64,000 nt of DNA from Neobacillus niacini (GCF_019749295.1 NZ_JACWFG010000005.1:1-64000), one strand, 5' to 3'; counted from the stretch's first letter, positions 25,541 through 33,707 are shown. Numbers and translations are program-made. The notes: generated by a model from the letters alone, not told the origin.

Positions 25541-25577
25541 GAGAATGAAAAAGTGAATGACTGAGTTCGCTTTCTCA
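25541..25577. terminator. imperfect bidirectional hairpin
   Basis: AATGAAAAAGTGAA pairs with TTCGCTTTCTCATT (two wobble or mismatch positions) between the convergent LCP-like and AlbA_2 genes. Confidence 0.5.
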
Positions 25578-26288
25578 TTAATTTTCTGGAAGGATATCTA
25601 ACAGCTGCCTGATTCTCTCTTTTTTACGTTCAATCAATTCTGAAATAAATTGACGGTATTCATTTTCTTTTTGTGAGGCATGCTCCTCGTATAACTCCTT
25701 TAATTGGTCAAGGTGTTCTTTTAGTGTGTATTCATTCACGCCAGAACCTCCTGATTGGACTTTACGTAAAATAATTTCAACCAGCCTGTCATTTGTTGCT
25801 TCGAGAGATTTTGTACCTTGTCTAACATATATGGCACCATAACGAAGTTCATTTCGCTGAACTACGGATGTATAGGGTACATATTTTGGGTCATATTCAA
25901 TAATGAGTACCTGAAACCTTTTGTTGCTTAATGTCTGCTGGTTACCACTAAAATAAAAATCTTCCGTCCGATATTTTAAGTATTTTGGCAGTAAGTTTGC
26001 CAGTTTATTATCTATATCTGCTTTATCTAAAAAATCATCTTCGTTTAAACCAGTTAAGGAAATGGACCCCTCATCATTTTGACTTACACCAACAATGATA
26101 CAACCGCCGCCCGAATTTGCAATTGCAAGAACATGTTTTGCCATCTTTGGTAATTCGGTCCATTTCGTTTTAAAATCTAGAAAATCTGTTTCACCTGTAT
26201 TGTGAAGGAGAAGGTCTTTTAAGGATTCATGAGAAGGGTTTTTTATGAAGTGTAAGAGACTTTTTGGATAGACATACTCATAGATCAT
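25578..26288 (-). CDS. AlbA_2 (Schlafen-type) domain protein
   Basis: A 236-residue protein whose residues about 25-150 form an AlbA_2/Schlafen-like nucleic-acid-binding domain: GETDFLDFKTKW, then HVLAIANSGGGCIIVGVSQNDEG and YGAIYVRQGTKS. A helical, charged C-terminus (180-236) follows. The start is placed at ATG 26288, with AAAGGA nine bases upstream; the longer frame from 26336 lacks a site. AlbA_2 proteins act as transcription factors or in phage defence elsewhere. No partner gene is adjacent, so the role is open. Confidence 0.75.
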   Translation of the reverse strand: MIYEYVYPKSLLHFIKNPSHESLKDLLLHNTGETDFLDFKTKWTELPKMAKHVLAIANSGGGCIIVGVSQNDEGSISLTGLNEDDFLDKADIDNKLANLLPKYLKYRTEDFYFSGNQQTLSNKRFQVLIIEYDPKYVPYTSVVQRNELRYGAIYVRQGTKSLEATNDRLVEIILRKVQSGGSGVNEYTLKEHLDQLKELYEEHASQKENEYRQFISELIERKKERIRQLLDILPEN

Positions 26289-26403
26289 GAGAGAAGGTCC
26301 TTTCTGAATATTCTTTTTACTACTATTATAAGCCATATCAATCTAGTTGGTAGCCCAATTTCAGTTATAATAGGGAATATCAGAAGAAAATGAGGTAGTA
26401 CAG

Positions 26404-27348
26404 ATGAATAATACTGAGATTTATATATTATCTGGATTTTTAGGAAGCGGCAAAACAACACTCTTAAAAAGATTGCTTGAAAATGAGCGGTTATTAGGCA
26501 GAAAAACAGCTGTCATGATGAATGAACTTGGTAAGGTTTCAATTGATTCCGAGGCTGCCCGGGATGAGGATGTTGCTTTGAAGGAGCTATTAGGCGGCTG
26601 TATCTGCTGTTCTATTCAAGACAAGCTTGAAGCACAGCTGCAAGGTCTATTGATAAATGAAAAACCAGAAGTAATCTATATAGAAACCACTGGTGCAGCA
26701 CACCCCGTTGAAGTTCTAGATGCTATACTTTCACCTATATTTGCTAACCAGTTTATGATAAAAGGTATTGTTACGACTGTGGATGGATTAAGATGGCGTG
26801 ATAGAAGGGCGATGAGTCCACAGCTTCAACAATTACTGCTGGAACAAGTCAGACATGCAGACTATATTCTTATTAATAAAATGGATGAACTGACAGAATC
26901 AGAACAATCAAAAATTATTTTTGAGATACAAGGGATTAACCCTGGTGCCCGCTGTTTGTTAACGAATTATTCTCAGGTTTCCGTTGAAGAGTTGAGAAAA
27001 CTGACACTCTCAGCATTAGGAAAGAAATCGAGTTCTAATTTTTCTCAAAAAGCACTCAATTTATCTACCTTTGTTTATCAATTCCAGGGGCCAATCAGTC
27101 ATTCCGATTTTGAGGATTTCCTGAAGAAGTTACCGGAGAGCATCTACCGTATTAAAGGCTATATAAAATTTGATCCAGTATCAAAACCGTATCTCTTTCA
27201 ATACTCGTATGGAATGCCTCTATATATGAAGGAAGAGATGAATTTACCCTTAAATCTTGTTTTTATAGGCGAAAAAACTGATTGGTCACAAATCGAGGAA
27301 CAGCTTCAAACGCTTGAAATTCATTTCAAAAAAATAAGAGAAGTATGA
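26404..27348 (+). CDS. CobW/COG0523 G3E GTPase, metal chaperone-like
   Basis: A 314-residue cytosolic GTPase. The Walker A is LSGFLGSGKTTLLKRLL (residues 9-25), the metal-binding CxCC motif is GGCICCSIQD (about 76), the base-specificity motif is INKMDE, and a CobW C-terminal domain spans about 230-310. COG0523 proteins deliver zinc or other metals to client enzymes. No Zur-type operator was seen upstream. It follows GAGGTAGTACAG with a TATAAT-like -10 about 25 bases before. The specific metal and client are unknown. Confidence 0.88.
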   Translation: MNNTEIYILSGFLGSGKTTLLKRLLENERLLGRKTAVMMNELGKVSIDSEAARDEDVALKELLGGCICCSIQDKLEAQLQGLLINEKPEVIYIETTGAAHPVEVLDAILSPIFANQFMIKGIVTTVDGLRWRDRRAMSPQLQQLLLEQVRHADYILINKMDELTESEQSKIIFEIQGINPGARCLLTNYSQVSVEELRKLTLSALGKKSSSNFSQKALNLSTFVYQFQGPISHSDFEDFLKKLPESIYRIKGYIKFDPVSKPYLFQYSYGMPLYMKEEMNLPLNLVFIGEKTDWSQIEEQLQTLEIHFKKIREV

Positions 27349-27412
27349 ATGAACATTTCTCCTTCAGGTAACTCTTTTAATGTAGATATTTTACATTGTA
27401 AAGGAGGAACAG

Positions 27413-28234
27413 ATGAAGAAGAAAACAGTTCTTGTAATGGTAATTCTATTCCTCCTATATGGTCAAGGAATTCATGCTGCAGCCAATATTAGCTACAAAA
27501 TTGAAATGCTGCCGTGGGAAGATGTTAATCAAATTTTGCCCAAATACTCAAAGTTTACGGTTCTTGATCTTGAATCAGGAAAGAAATTTAAAGTTCAAAG
27601 GCGTGCGGGTAGCCGCCATGCCGATGTACAGCCATTGACTCCCAAGGACACAAAGATTATGAAAAAGGTCTACGGGGGAAAGTGGAGCTGGAAGCGACGG
27701 GCCATCGTCGTAATAAGTAAAGACCAATGGATTGCGGGATCGATGCATGGAATGCCACATGGAGCTGGTGCCCTAAAGAATAATTTTCCAGGGCATTTTT
27801 GTATCCATTTTTACGGAAGTACAACACATCGGACAAGCACCATGGACCTCTCACATATGTTGATGATCTATAAGGCTGCTGGAAAATTAGAAGAGTACTT
27901 AAGTAAAACGTCACCTTATGAGACGGTAGAAGCGTATATAGCAGGTCTAAAGCAGCAAGATGCTTATACTTCAAAGTTGATTTCATTGCAAAAGGTACAG
28001 TGGAAACCTATATTAGGGAAAATCGAAAATGTAAGAATAACTCGGATGCCGATATTACCGGCCGAAGATTTAAAAAATGAAATAAGCATGGACGTCCCAG
28101 TTGAAATAGATTGGTTTATTAAAAATAGAGGAAGACAGCACTTCAGTGGTGAAATACACTTAATCCGTTATTCTACGATGGATGCATGGAAAGTAGACTC
28201 TGAATCGTTTTTAAAAGAAAATAATCTACAATAA
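27413..28234 (+). CDS. secreted protein with GMPHGAG and FCIHF motifs, unknown function
   Basis: A 273-residue protein with a cleavable signal peptide (MKKKTVLVMVILFLLYGQGIHAA). The core (about 90-145) reads YGGKWSWKRRAIVV, SMHGMPHGAGAL, NNFPGHFCIHFYGSTTHRT. The repeated His with a single Cys in GHFCIHF suggests a metal or cysteine active site similar in layout to L,D-transpeptidase-like folds, but I cannot place it in a named family. Start ATG with GGAGG upstream. Monocistronic, with a bidirectional terminator downstream. Confidence 0.75.
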   Translation: MKKKTVLVMVILFLLYGQGIHAAANISYKIEMLPWEDVNQILPKYSKFTVLDLESGKKFKVQRRAGSRHADVQPLTPKDTKIMKKVYGGKWSWKRRAIVVISKDQWIAGSMHGMPHGAGALKNNFPGHFCIHFYGSTTHRTSTMDLSHMLMIYKAAGKLEEYLSKTSPYETVEAYIAGLKQQDAYTSKLISLQKVQWKPILGKIENVRITRMPILPAEDLKNEISMDVPVEIDWFIKNRGRQHFSGEIHLIRYSTMDAWKVDSESFLKENNLQ

Positions 28235-28236
28235 CA

Positions 28237-28265
28237 AAAAAACACCTTAGCAAAAGGTGTTTTTT
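28237..28265. terminator. bidirectional terminator
   Basis: AAAAAACACCTT / AAGGTGTTTTTT stem between convergent genes. Confidence 0.9.
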
Positions 28266-28268
28266 CTG

Positions 28269-28511
28269 TTAAACTTGTTCTCCGAATTTAATGAACGTTC
28301 GCTCATCCTCAATTAGACCGCAGGAGGCACATTGGATTCGATATTCAGGTCCGTTGTACGGAAGGTGAAAGGGTTCTAATTCATTTTGACTGTATTCTTT
28401 CATCACTTCACCGGATTGCGGGTCAAGCTTCACAGATTGCGAAACTTGTTGAATGATATTAAAACGGCTTCGATTGGTTTTGCAATTTGGGCATTTATAA
28501 GGTGTTGACAT
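28269..28511 (-). CDS. small zinc-ribbon protein
   Basis: An 80-residue protein with two CxxC knuckles, [16 protein letters not shown] (Cys 8 and 11) and [10 protein letters not shown] (Cys about 61 and 64), which would bind a single zinc. The middle is hydrophilic with [17 protein letters not shown] 28511 follows GGAG. Cytosolic; function unknown. It is convergent with the secreted-protein gene. Confidence 0.8.
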   Translation of the reverse strand: MSTPYKCPNCKTNRSRFNIIQQVSQSVKLDPQSGEVMKEYSQNELEPFHLPYNGPEYRIQCASCGLIEDERTFIKFGEQV

Positions 28512-28607
28512 AAGTTTCTCCTTTCGCAGTGTTGTTAAAATCTATTTTTTGCAATAATGTTTGAAAGTATGTAACATTGCAATTGAGGATATATGGAGGT
28601 GGGGTTT

Positions 28608-28919
28608 TTGACTAAAGGGGATTTCAATTATGATGAATTATTATCTGAATATCGAATGATATGGAATAATCGTGTACTGGCTTCTAAAGATCGGAGCAGT
28701 GAGGAAACATTAACAGAAGCAGTAAAAAGAGAATTACTTGATGAGAACTCTCATCCGAGAATAAGAAAGAATAAATTTGAGAAATACTTTTCTGCTATCA
28801 ACAGAATCACACAATCGACGATTTCAAACGAAGCAAAGGTATCACTAATTCAACTGCACAATCGTGTAATGGAGGATTTGATAAAGGGGAGTAATCATGA
28901 AAAAAATACTATTTCTTAG
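28608..28919 (+). CDS. hypothetical protein, helical
   Basis: A 103-residue charged, mainly helical soluble protein with no recognised domain. TTG 28608 is chosen because GGAGGTGGGG lies just upstream; the ATG at 28593 lies within that site. It overlaps the next lipoprotein gene by 23 bases, so the two are cotranscribed and probably translationally coupled. Confidence 0.7.
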   Translation: MTKGDFNYDELLSEYRMIWNNRVLASKDRSSEETLTEAVKRELLDENSHPRIRKNKFEKYFSAINRITQSTISNEAKVSLIQLHNRVMEDLIKGSNHEKNTIS

Positions 28920-29355
28920 TCTTATGGTTTTATCTGTATTGATAATCAGTGCATGCAATAATAAGGAAAAACAAGAGCAAGCAGATGATAAGTTACCAGA
29001 ATTTGTAGAGGTGAATTTGTCTGTTACTCCTGAACATGGGAAAGCCAATGAACCAATTATTTTTGAGGCAAAAGTAACACAGGGCGAAGAGAATGTGGAA
29101 GATGCAGACGAGGTGAAATTTGAGATTTGGAGAGCGAAGGATGAAAAACACGAGAAAATAGAAGTCGAGCATTCTGAAGATGGAATCTATCGCTTGGAAA
29201 AGGCATTTGAACAAGAAGGAACGTATTACATTATTTCACACGTAACAGCTAGAGATATGCACAATATGCCGAAGAAAGAATTCGTTGTTGGAACAGCTAG
29301 TGAACCAGAGGATCCAGACGAAATGAAAGATAGCATGAATATGGAAGGACACTAA
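28897..29355 (+). CDS. YtkA-like domain lipoprotein
   Basis: A 152-residue lipoprotein: signal peptide with lipobox IISAC (Cys about 20), then an immunoglobulin-like YtkA/FixH-type domain (about 35-130; PEHGKANEPIIFEAKVTQGEENV, IYRLEKAFEQEGTYYIISHVTARDMHNMPKKEF). The His/Met-rich HVTARDMHNMP and a C-terminal MKDSMNMEGH could bind copper, as proposed for related proteins; that is inference. ATG 28897 follows AAAGGGGAG. It ends at a terminator. Confidence 0.82.
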   Translation: MKKILFLSLMVLSVLIISACNNKEKQEQADDKLPEFVEVNLSVTPEHGKANEPIIFEAKVTQGEENVEDADEVKFEIWRAKDEKHEKIEVEHSEDGIYRLEKAFEQEGTYYIISHVTARDMHNMPKKEFVVGTASEPEDPDEMKDSMNMEGH

Positions 29356-29366
29356 TAAAAGGAACA

Positions 29367-29399
29367 GACAGCTTCAATTTAATAGCTGTCTTTTTCGTT
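29367..29399 (+). terminator. intrinsic terminator
   Basis: GACAGCT / AGCTGTC stem, ten-base loop, TTTTTCGTTTT tail, between convergent genes. Confidence 0.85.
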
Positions 29400-29864
29400 T
29401 TAAATTTCGGTAACATCAATTTGTGAATACTGAATATCATAGGTTTTAATTAATCTAATTTCAAGTATCCCGTCTTTATATTTAGCAGTGGAGCCCTTTT
29501 TTTTGACCATTGCTGGAAGAGTAATGGAATGCTTATTGCCTAACTCTGGGATATTTTCCACCATCAACTGATTTGCTGTATGATAAATCTGCAAACCCTT
29601 TAGCAGTGACTCATCTTTAATCGGTATTCTAACAAAGACAGAATCGTGCGTTTCAAAAGCTGTTGACTTTAATACATTTGTCTGATGGGAGGATTGGGGT
29701 TTGTAATGATTCACAATGTCCTCGGTGTTCAAAGTTCCCCCTGATTGAGATGGCATTACATTCCCCATTATACCTTTAATAAATTGATCGATTTCATCAG
29801 GCTTCATATGCTGCAGCTTATTCTTCATGTCCTTATTAAAAGGGAAAAAACTCCAAGGGAACAT
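29400..29864 (-). CDS. Hsp20/alpha-crystallin-like protein
   Basis: A 154-residue protein with an N-terminal FPWSFFPFNKDMKN segment and a C-terminal beta-sandwich of Hsp20 type (about 65-150): DSVFVRIPIKDES, QLMVENIPELGNKHSITLPA, AKYKDGILEIRLIK. It lacks the IXI tail of classical small heat-shock proteins. Related Bacillus proteins include spore-coat-associated members such as GerT/CotP, a possible role here. The start is placed at ATG 29864, just after GGTGGAGGAAG; the longer frame from 29894 runs through that site. Confidence 0.72.
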   Translation of the reverse strand: MFPWSFFPFNKDMKNKLQHMKPDEIDQFIKGIMGNVMPSQSGGTLNTEDIVNHYKPQSSHQTNVLKSTAFETHDSVFVRIPIKDESLLKGLQIYHTANQLMVENIPELGNKHSITLPAMVKKKGSTAKYKDGILEIRLIKTYDIQYSQIDVTEI

Positions 29865-30041
29865 AACTTCCTCCACCTTTTCAGAAAACTTCAAACAAAT
29901 ACTTGATACGCTATACTATGCAAAAAGGATGCAAACCGTTATATATAACTAGAAAATCAAATAAAGTAAAAAACGAAGGAATGGACACACATTGCACTCA
30001 TATAGTTTAAGATAGAAGACAAAATTGAGAGGTAATGGCTG

Positions 30042-30821
30042 GTGAAAAAAAAGACTGCTTTAATTACGGGTGGAGCGACTGGCTTAGGGAAAAAAACGGC
30101 ATTCCAGCTTGCAGAAGAAGGGTATCAGCTAGCGATAAACTATCGTAGCAGTAAGGAAGAAGCCATACTATTGTCAGAAGAGATCAAAGAAAAATACGGA
30201 AATAGCATTTTAGTAATACAAGGGGATGTAGCATCTCAGTCGGACTGTTCTCATATCATTGAACAAATCCTATTGAAGTATTCCTCAATTGATGTTGTCA
30301 TTCACAATGCGGGTCCATACATCCATGAAAGGAAGAATATGACGGAGTATTCAATTGAAGAATGGAATTATTTAATTAATGGAAATCTAAATGCAGTCTT
30401 TTATTTATCCAAAGAAATTATTCCGCTTATGCGGCGTCAGCACTGGGGAAGAATTATTACAATGGGGTTTGATCGAGTAGAAACAGCCCCTGGCTGGGTT
30501 AATCGATCAGCATATGGTGCTGCAAAAACTGCCCTTGCTTCGCTAACCAAAACTATTGCCATGGAGGAAGCAAATAATGGGATTACCGCTAATATGGTAT
30601 GTCCAGGAGATATCATTTCCCATTGGAAGGAAAAAGATATTGTAGAATCCATTTTAAGTGAAAACGTGCCAGTGGGGAGAGTGGGAACAGGGGAGGACAT
30701 CTCCAGAGTTATTTCCTTTCTTTTAGATGAGAAATCTGATTTTATCACAGGAAGTATTATTCCCGTAACAGGTGGAATGGATGTTCTCGGGAAGGCCATT
30801 TCTGGAAGGAAAACAACTTGA
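30042..30821 (+). CDS. short-chain dehydrogenase/reductase
   Basis: A 259-residue SDR oxidoreductase. It has the cofactor motif TGGATGLGKKTA, NAG at about 90, the catalytic Tyr/Lys in SAYGAAKTALASL and a C-terminal SDFITGSIIPVTGG. NADP preference is likely from the NYRSSKEEA segment. It resembles FabG-like 3-oxoacyl reductases, but the usual catalytic Ser position (ITMGFDRVETAPGW) is altered, so the substrate is uncertain. GTG 30042 is preceded by GAGAGGT; the nearby ATG 30034 is out of frame. Confidence 0.9.
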   Translation: MKKKTALITGGATGLGKKTAFQLAEEGYQLAINYRSSKEEAILLSEEIKEKYGNSILVIQGDVASQSDCSHIIEQILLKYSSIDVVIHNAGPYIHERKNMTEYSIEEWNYLINGNLNAVFYLSKEIIPLMRRQHWGRIITMGFDRVETAPGWVNRSAYGAAKTALASLTKTIAMEEANNGITANMVCPGDIISHWKEKDIVESILSENVPVGRVGTGEDISRVISFLLDEKSDFITGSIIPVTGGMDVLGKAISGRKTT

Positions 30822-30945
30822 AATACTCTGTATTAGAGAAAAGATGTTTCTTTTACAAATTTTTGAACTATTCGATTTTATGGGATAAATTGCAATTCTT
30901 TTGTGGATAATAGGTGTAACACATCTATGAAAGGAGCAAACTATA

Positions 30946-31104
30946 ATGAGTTTTAACATGAATCGAATTAATCCAAATCAAACTCAAGTAATTTTTCATG
31001 ATGGTCGTTTTGAAACATTAACGAATGAGGAATTAGAAGATTTTTTGCTCCACATGGGTCTTAGTGACGTTAATTCAGTGATGCAGCAAGATGTAACGGA
31101 TTAA
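30946..31104 (+). CDS. small hypothetical protein (52 aa)
   Basis: A 52-residue acidic frame (MSFNMNRINPNQTQVIFHDG...) opens at an ATG ten bases after AAAGGAG and ends before a terminator. The two-part sequence, a short strand pair then ELEDFLLHMGL, looks like a folded mini-protein. No family recognised. Good ribosome site and terminator support it. Confidence 0.7.
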   Translation: MSFNMNRINPNQTQVIFHDGRFETLTNEELEDFLLHMGLSDVNSVMQQDVTD

Positions 31105-31120
31105 TATAATTTTAGAAAAA

Positions 31121-31150
31121 AGAAGCAATCGGCTTAGTCCGATTGCTTCT
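31121..31150. terminator. bidirectional terminator
   Basis: AGAAGCAATCGG / CCGATTGCTTCT, 12-bp perfect stem between convergent genes. Confidence 0.9.
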
Positions 31151-31710
31151 TATGCCTCTAACAAATGAGAAGGTTCTTCTTGAGGAGTACCATTTCTCAT
31201 CAGGTAGAAAGAGTATTGGTCCTTAGGAATTTCATATAAATCATATACATCACCATCAGCATTTAATTGCTCGTACAGGGATTTTCTGGTTTCGTTTGCC
31301 TTAACCACGTAAGGAAGTTTTTCGGCAGCCTTAATAGACCTGATATTTACCTTACGAATCCTCATAAAGATGGTTTCTATTCCCATACTATAAAAAGCTT
31401 CTTGGAAAAAGGCGTCCTTAGCAGGGCTGTTGTAGCCTTTCCCATGATATGGCTTACCAAGCCATGTGCCTAAAAATCCTGCATTATTTTCGATATCAAA
31501 AAGATTTATCGTGCCGATTGCGTTGCCCCATTCATCCAGAATCGTCCGCGAAATACATTCACCGCGTTCTTCGGCTTCAATGGTTTGTTTGGTCATGAAA
31601 ATAAATTCTTCATAAGAAGCACATTTTTGGCGCACAAAAGGAAAGACATCTGGATGCGACATTAGTTCGAATAATACCTGGCTGTCATGAAGATCTCGTT
31701 TCTTAAGCAT
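31150..31710 (-). CDS. GNAT N-acetyltransferase (RimJ/RimL type)
   Basis: A 186-residue GNAT enzyme; the acetyl-CoA loop is WLGKPYHGKGYNSPAK (about 91-106) and the following IETIFMRIRKVNIRSIKAAEKL is typical of RimJ/RimL-like members. ATG 31710 is chosen because GATGGAGGG lies about seven bases upstream; the longer frame to 31743 contains that site. Its 5' leader holds a tRNA-like element and a long competing hairpin, so expression may be RNA-controlled. The substrate (protein N-terminus, aminoacyl compound or antibiotic) is unknown. Confidence 0.88.
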   Translation of the reverse strand: MLKKRDLHDSQVLFELMSHPDVFPFVRQKCASYEEFIFMTKQTIEAEERGECISRTILDEWGNAIGTINLFDIENNAGFLGTWLGKPYHGKGYNSPAKDAFFQEAFYSMGIETIFMRIRKVNIRSIKAAEKLPYVVKANETRKSLYEQLNADGDVYDLYEIPKDQYSFYLMRNGTPQEEPSHLLEA

Positions 31711-31757
31711 TGAATTTCCCTCCATCGGGCAATCCGATTCCATGTCTAAAGAAGCGG

Positions 31758-31807
31758 CCCACCCTCGAAATTTTTTATTCAGATAAACTAAAAAATTTCG
31801 GGGTGGG
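31758..31807 (-). promoter_or_regulatory. long hairpin in the GNAT leader competing with the tRNA-like T-arm
   Basis: Positions 31789-31807 pair with 31758-31777 in 19 base pairs with a single bulged base and an 11-base loop. The strand at 31803-31807 is also the 3' half of the tRNA-like T-stem, so both structures cannot form at once. There is no T-run after it on the minus strand, so it is not a plain terminator. Confidence 0.8.
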
Positions 31808-31863
31808 AATCGAACCCACTAGAACCAGGTATTACTGGTGGCGCACCATTTGCCTTCCCTATA
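31796..31863 (-). ncRNA. tRNA-like element (pseudo-tRNA) in the GNAT leader
   Basis: Read on the minus strand, 68 bases fold as a defective tRNA. D-arm GGC-AAATGGTGC-GCC (GG in the loop), anticodon-like arm ACCAG-TAATAC-CTGGT (six-base loop instead of seven), variable loop TCTA, and a canonical T-arm GTGGG-TTCGATT-CCCAC. The acceptor is poor: GGG/CCC pairs but the outer four positions mostly fail, and there is no CCA. Pseudo-tRNAs of this sort are known in the B. cereus group. It starts about 150 bases before the GNAT start codon. Confidence 0.65.
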
Positions 31864-32019
31864 TCATTTTTTTTGTTGATGATAAATAATGTGATTTCCC
31901 CCCAGATTTTTAGGCCTTTATCGGTTTCACTTAGAGTATCATACAAGAAAAAATAAAAAAAATAAATAGGTTTTTTGCTGTTTTTTTGAGATTATTTATT
32001 GGCAAATTTCAACAAATTT

Positions 32020-33144
32020 CTACTCTTCTGAGAAAACGATTTCACCGCCAATCATCGTCCATTTTGGTTTTGCCAGATAATGAAAAGGGTGGTGGGTCCA
32101 CAGAACTAAATCCGCCTCTTTTCCTTCATCAATGCTTCCTAAATGAGAGTCCAGTTTCAGGTTCCTAGCAGGCAGGATAGTGATTCCCTCAAGTGCCTTT
32201 TGCTCCGAGAGACCTTCTCGAACCGCAATCCCCGCACATATATTCAAATACTGAATAGGTGTATAGGGGTGATCAGTTGTAATCGATACTTCGACACCGT
32301 TATTTGTTAGCTCTTGATAGGTTTTCCACGTTTTGTTTTTAAGTTCAATTTTTGATCTCCTTGTTAAGGTCGGACCGACTGAAACCTTTAAGTTCATCCC
32401 AGCCAATTCGCTGGCAATTAGGTGTCCTTCTGTACAATGCTCAATTCTTAAATCTAGATTAAATTCCTCAGCGAGCCGCAAGGCAGTAATAATATCATCA
32501 GCACGGTGAGCATGAATTCTGACAGGAATGTCTCTCTTTAAAGCCATGACGAGTGGAGCTACTCTCAAATCCTCAGGAGTATCTGTATGGATTGCTTTAT
32601 AGAAAGCTTCCCTGAGCATTCCCATGATTCCCATTCTTGTTATTGAATCGTTATTACCCTGACTGTGTATCCTTTTTGGGTTTTCTCCCAGTGCAAGCTT
32701 TAAGCCGGCAATTTCTTGGATTGTCATCTTTTTTACATTTTTCCCTGTTGTTTTTATCACTGAAGTAGTTCCGCCAATTACATTCGCACTGCCAGGCATG
32801 ACATGTGCAGTTGTGATGCCGCTTTTTACCGCATCGGAAAAAGCAGGATCTAATGGGTAAACACCATCTATGGCTCTTATATGCGGAGTCATTGCCTCAG
32901 CCGTTTCGTTTGCATCATTTCCAGCCCAGCCAGTTCCTTCATCATATAAACCTAAATGGGTATGAACATCAATAAACCCTGGTAGAAGATATTGATTCTG
33001 ACAGTCAATAATTTTGACAGTTGGATCTGATTCGAGATTTTTTCCCACCTTTAATATTTTTCCTTGATCAATTAAGACATCCCCATTTTGAATGTTTTGT
33101 GATGTGATTGGATAAACATTTGCATTCTTTAGAAGTATTTTCAT
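32020..33144 (-). CDS. metal-dependent amidohydrolase
   Basis: A 374-residue amidohydrolase-superfamily enzyme. Metal ligands are visible in GFIDVHTHLG (HxH, about residue 60), RIHAHRADDI and IEHCTEGH (two His, about 210-240), and TTDHPYTP (Asp, about 286). The C-terminal LGSIDEGKEADLVLWTHHPF is the usual small beta-sandwich. The overall look is close to imidazolonepropionase-like and prolidase-type amidohydrolases, but the substrate is not evident. It starts at ATG 33144, is transcribed alone, and is divergent from the next operon. Confidence 0.88.
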   Translation of the reverse strand: MKILLKNANVYPITSQNIQNGDVLIDQGKILKVGKNLESDPTVKIIDCQNQYLLPGFIDVHTHLGLYDEGTGWAGNDANETAEAMTPHIRAIDGVYPLDPAFSDAVKSGITTAHVMPGSANVIGGTTSVIKTTGKNVKKMTIQEIAGLKLALGENPKRIHSQGNNDSITRMGIMGMLREAFYKAIHTDTPEDLRVAPLVMALKRDIPVRIHAHRADDIITALRLAEEFNLDLRIEHCTEGHLIASELAGMNLKVSVGPTLTRRSKIELKNKTWKTYQELTNNGVEVSITTDHPYTPIQYLNICAGIAVREGLSEQKALEGITILPARNLKLDSHLGSIDEGKEADLVLWTHHPFHYLAKPKWTMIGGEIVFSEE

Positions 33145-33246
33145 GATAATTTAACCTTTCTACACACATAAAATAGTATTTTTACTATTTTATCAACTGA
33201 GCTGTTGAAGTGGTAGTGTATATTGAGTGATTTTTTAAAAAATTAC

Positions 33247-33271
33247 GAAACCTTTTTCTGGTATTAGCGTA
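33247..33271 (+). promoter_or_regulatory. ECF-sigma promoter of the DUF4870 gene
   Basis: GAAAC, 16-base spacer, CGTA, about 48 bases before the start codon. It matches the sigma-W/X/M/Y-type pattern with exact spacing. Confidence 0.75.
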
Positions 33272-33318
33272 AGTATTAGGGAAAGATAGAAAAAATATTT
33301 CCGTTGGGGGAATCGATA

Positions 33319-33642
33319 ATGGTAAAAAGTGAAGAAAGAATGCTTGCGGCAATTCTCTATGTTGTTAGTCTTTTTTTCCCGTTAATAGGTCCGCTGGTTA
33401 TCTGGTTATTAAAAAAGGATGAGTCATCATTTATTAATTATCATGGAAGAGAATATTTTAACTTTTTCATTTCATACACTGTTTATTCCGTTATATCCGG
33501 AATCTTAGTCTTCCTTCTTGTAGGAATCTTCCTCTTATGGATATTGGGAATTATGGCCTTAGTATTTACAATCATTGCTGCAGTAAAAGCTTATGAAGGG
33601 AATGAATATAGATTCCCATTAGTGTTTAGAGTAATAAAATAA
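33319..33642 (+). CDS. DUF4870 small membrane protein
   Basis: A 107-residue protein with three or four hydrophobic helices and the DUF4870 hallmark FINYHGREYFNFFISY between the first two. Members are Tic20-like small membrane proteins of unknown function. ATG 33319 follows GGGGGAATC; the longer frame from 33304 crosses it. It has its own ECF promoter and a terminator, and precedes the yxlEFG-like genes. Confidence 0.82.
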   Translation: MVKSEERMLAAILYVVSLFFPLIGPLVIWLLKKDESSFINYHGREYFNFFISYTVYSVISGILVFLLVGIFLLWILGIMALVFTIIAAVKAYEGNEYRFPLVFRVIK

Positions 33643-33656
33643 TATAGACCAACCTG

Positions 33657-33683
33657 CCCAGCAAAAAAAATTTGCTGGGTTTT
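33657..33683 (+). terminator. intrinsic terminator after the DUF4870 gene
   Basis: CCCAGCAAA / TTTGCTGGG stem followed by TTTTG. Confidence 0.85.
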
Positions 33684-33707
33684 GAACGTTTTTATAGTTC
33701 ATACGTC
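33683..33707 (+). promoter_or_regulatory. ECF promoter, sigma-Y-like, of yxlEFG
   Basis: TGAACG, 15-base spacer, CGTC. This agrees with the sigma-Y pattern (TGAACG...CGTC) described for the B. subtilis sigY-yxlCDEFG operon, and it lies directly before homologues of yxlE, yxlF and yxlG. Confidence 0.75.

Noticed and set aside
28549-28582. TTGCAAT ... ATTGCAA inverted repeat before the 103-residue hypothetical gene
   Set aside because: Seven-base arms 20 bases apart, no known operator of this shape, too weak alone.
31750-31766. T-box-like string AGGGTGG followed by CCGC on the minus strand in the GNAT leader
   Set aside because: It lacks one base of the invariant T-box core, is not preceded by a stem I with a specifier, and no terminator follows it.
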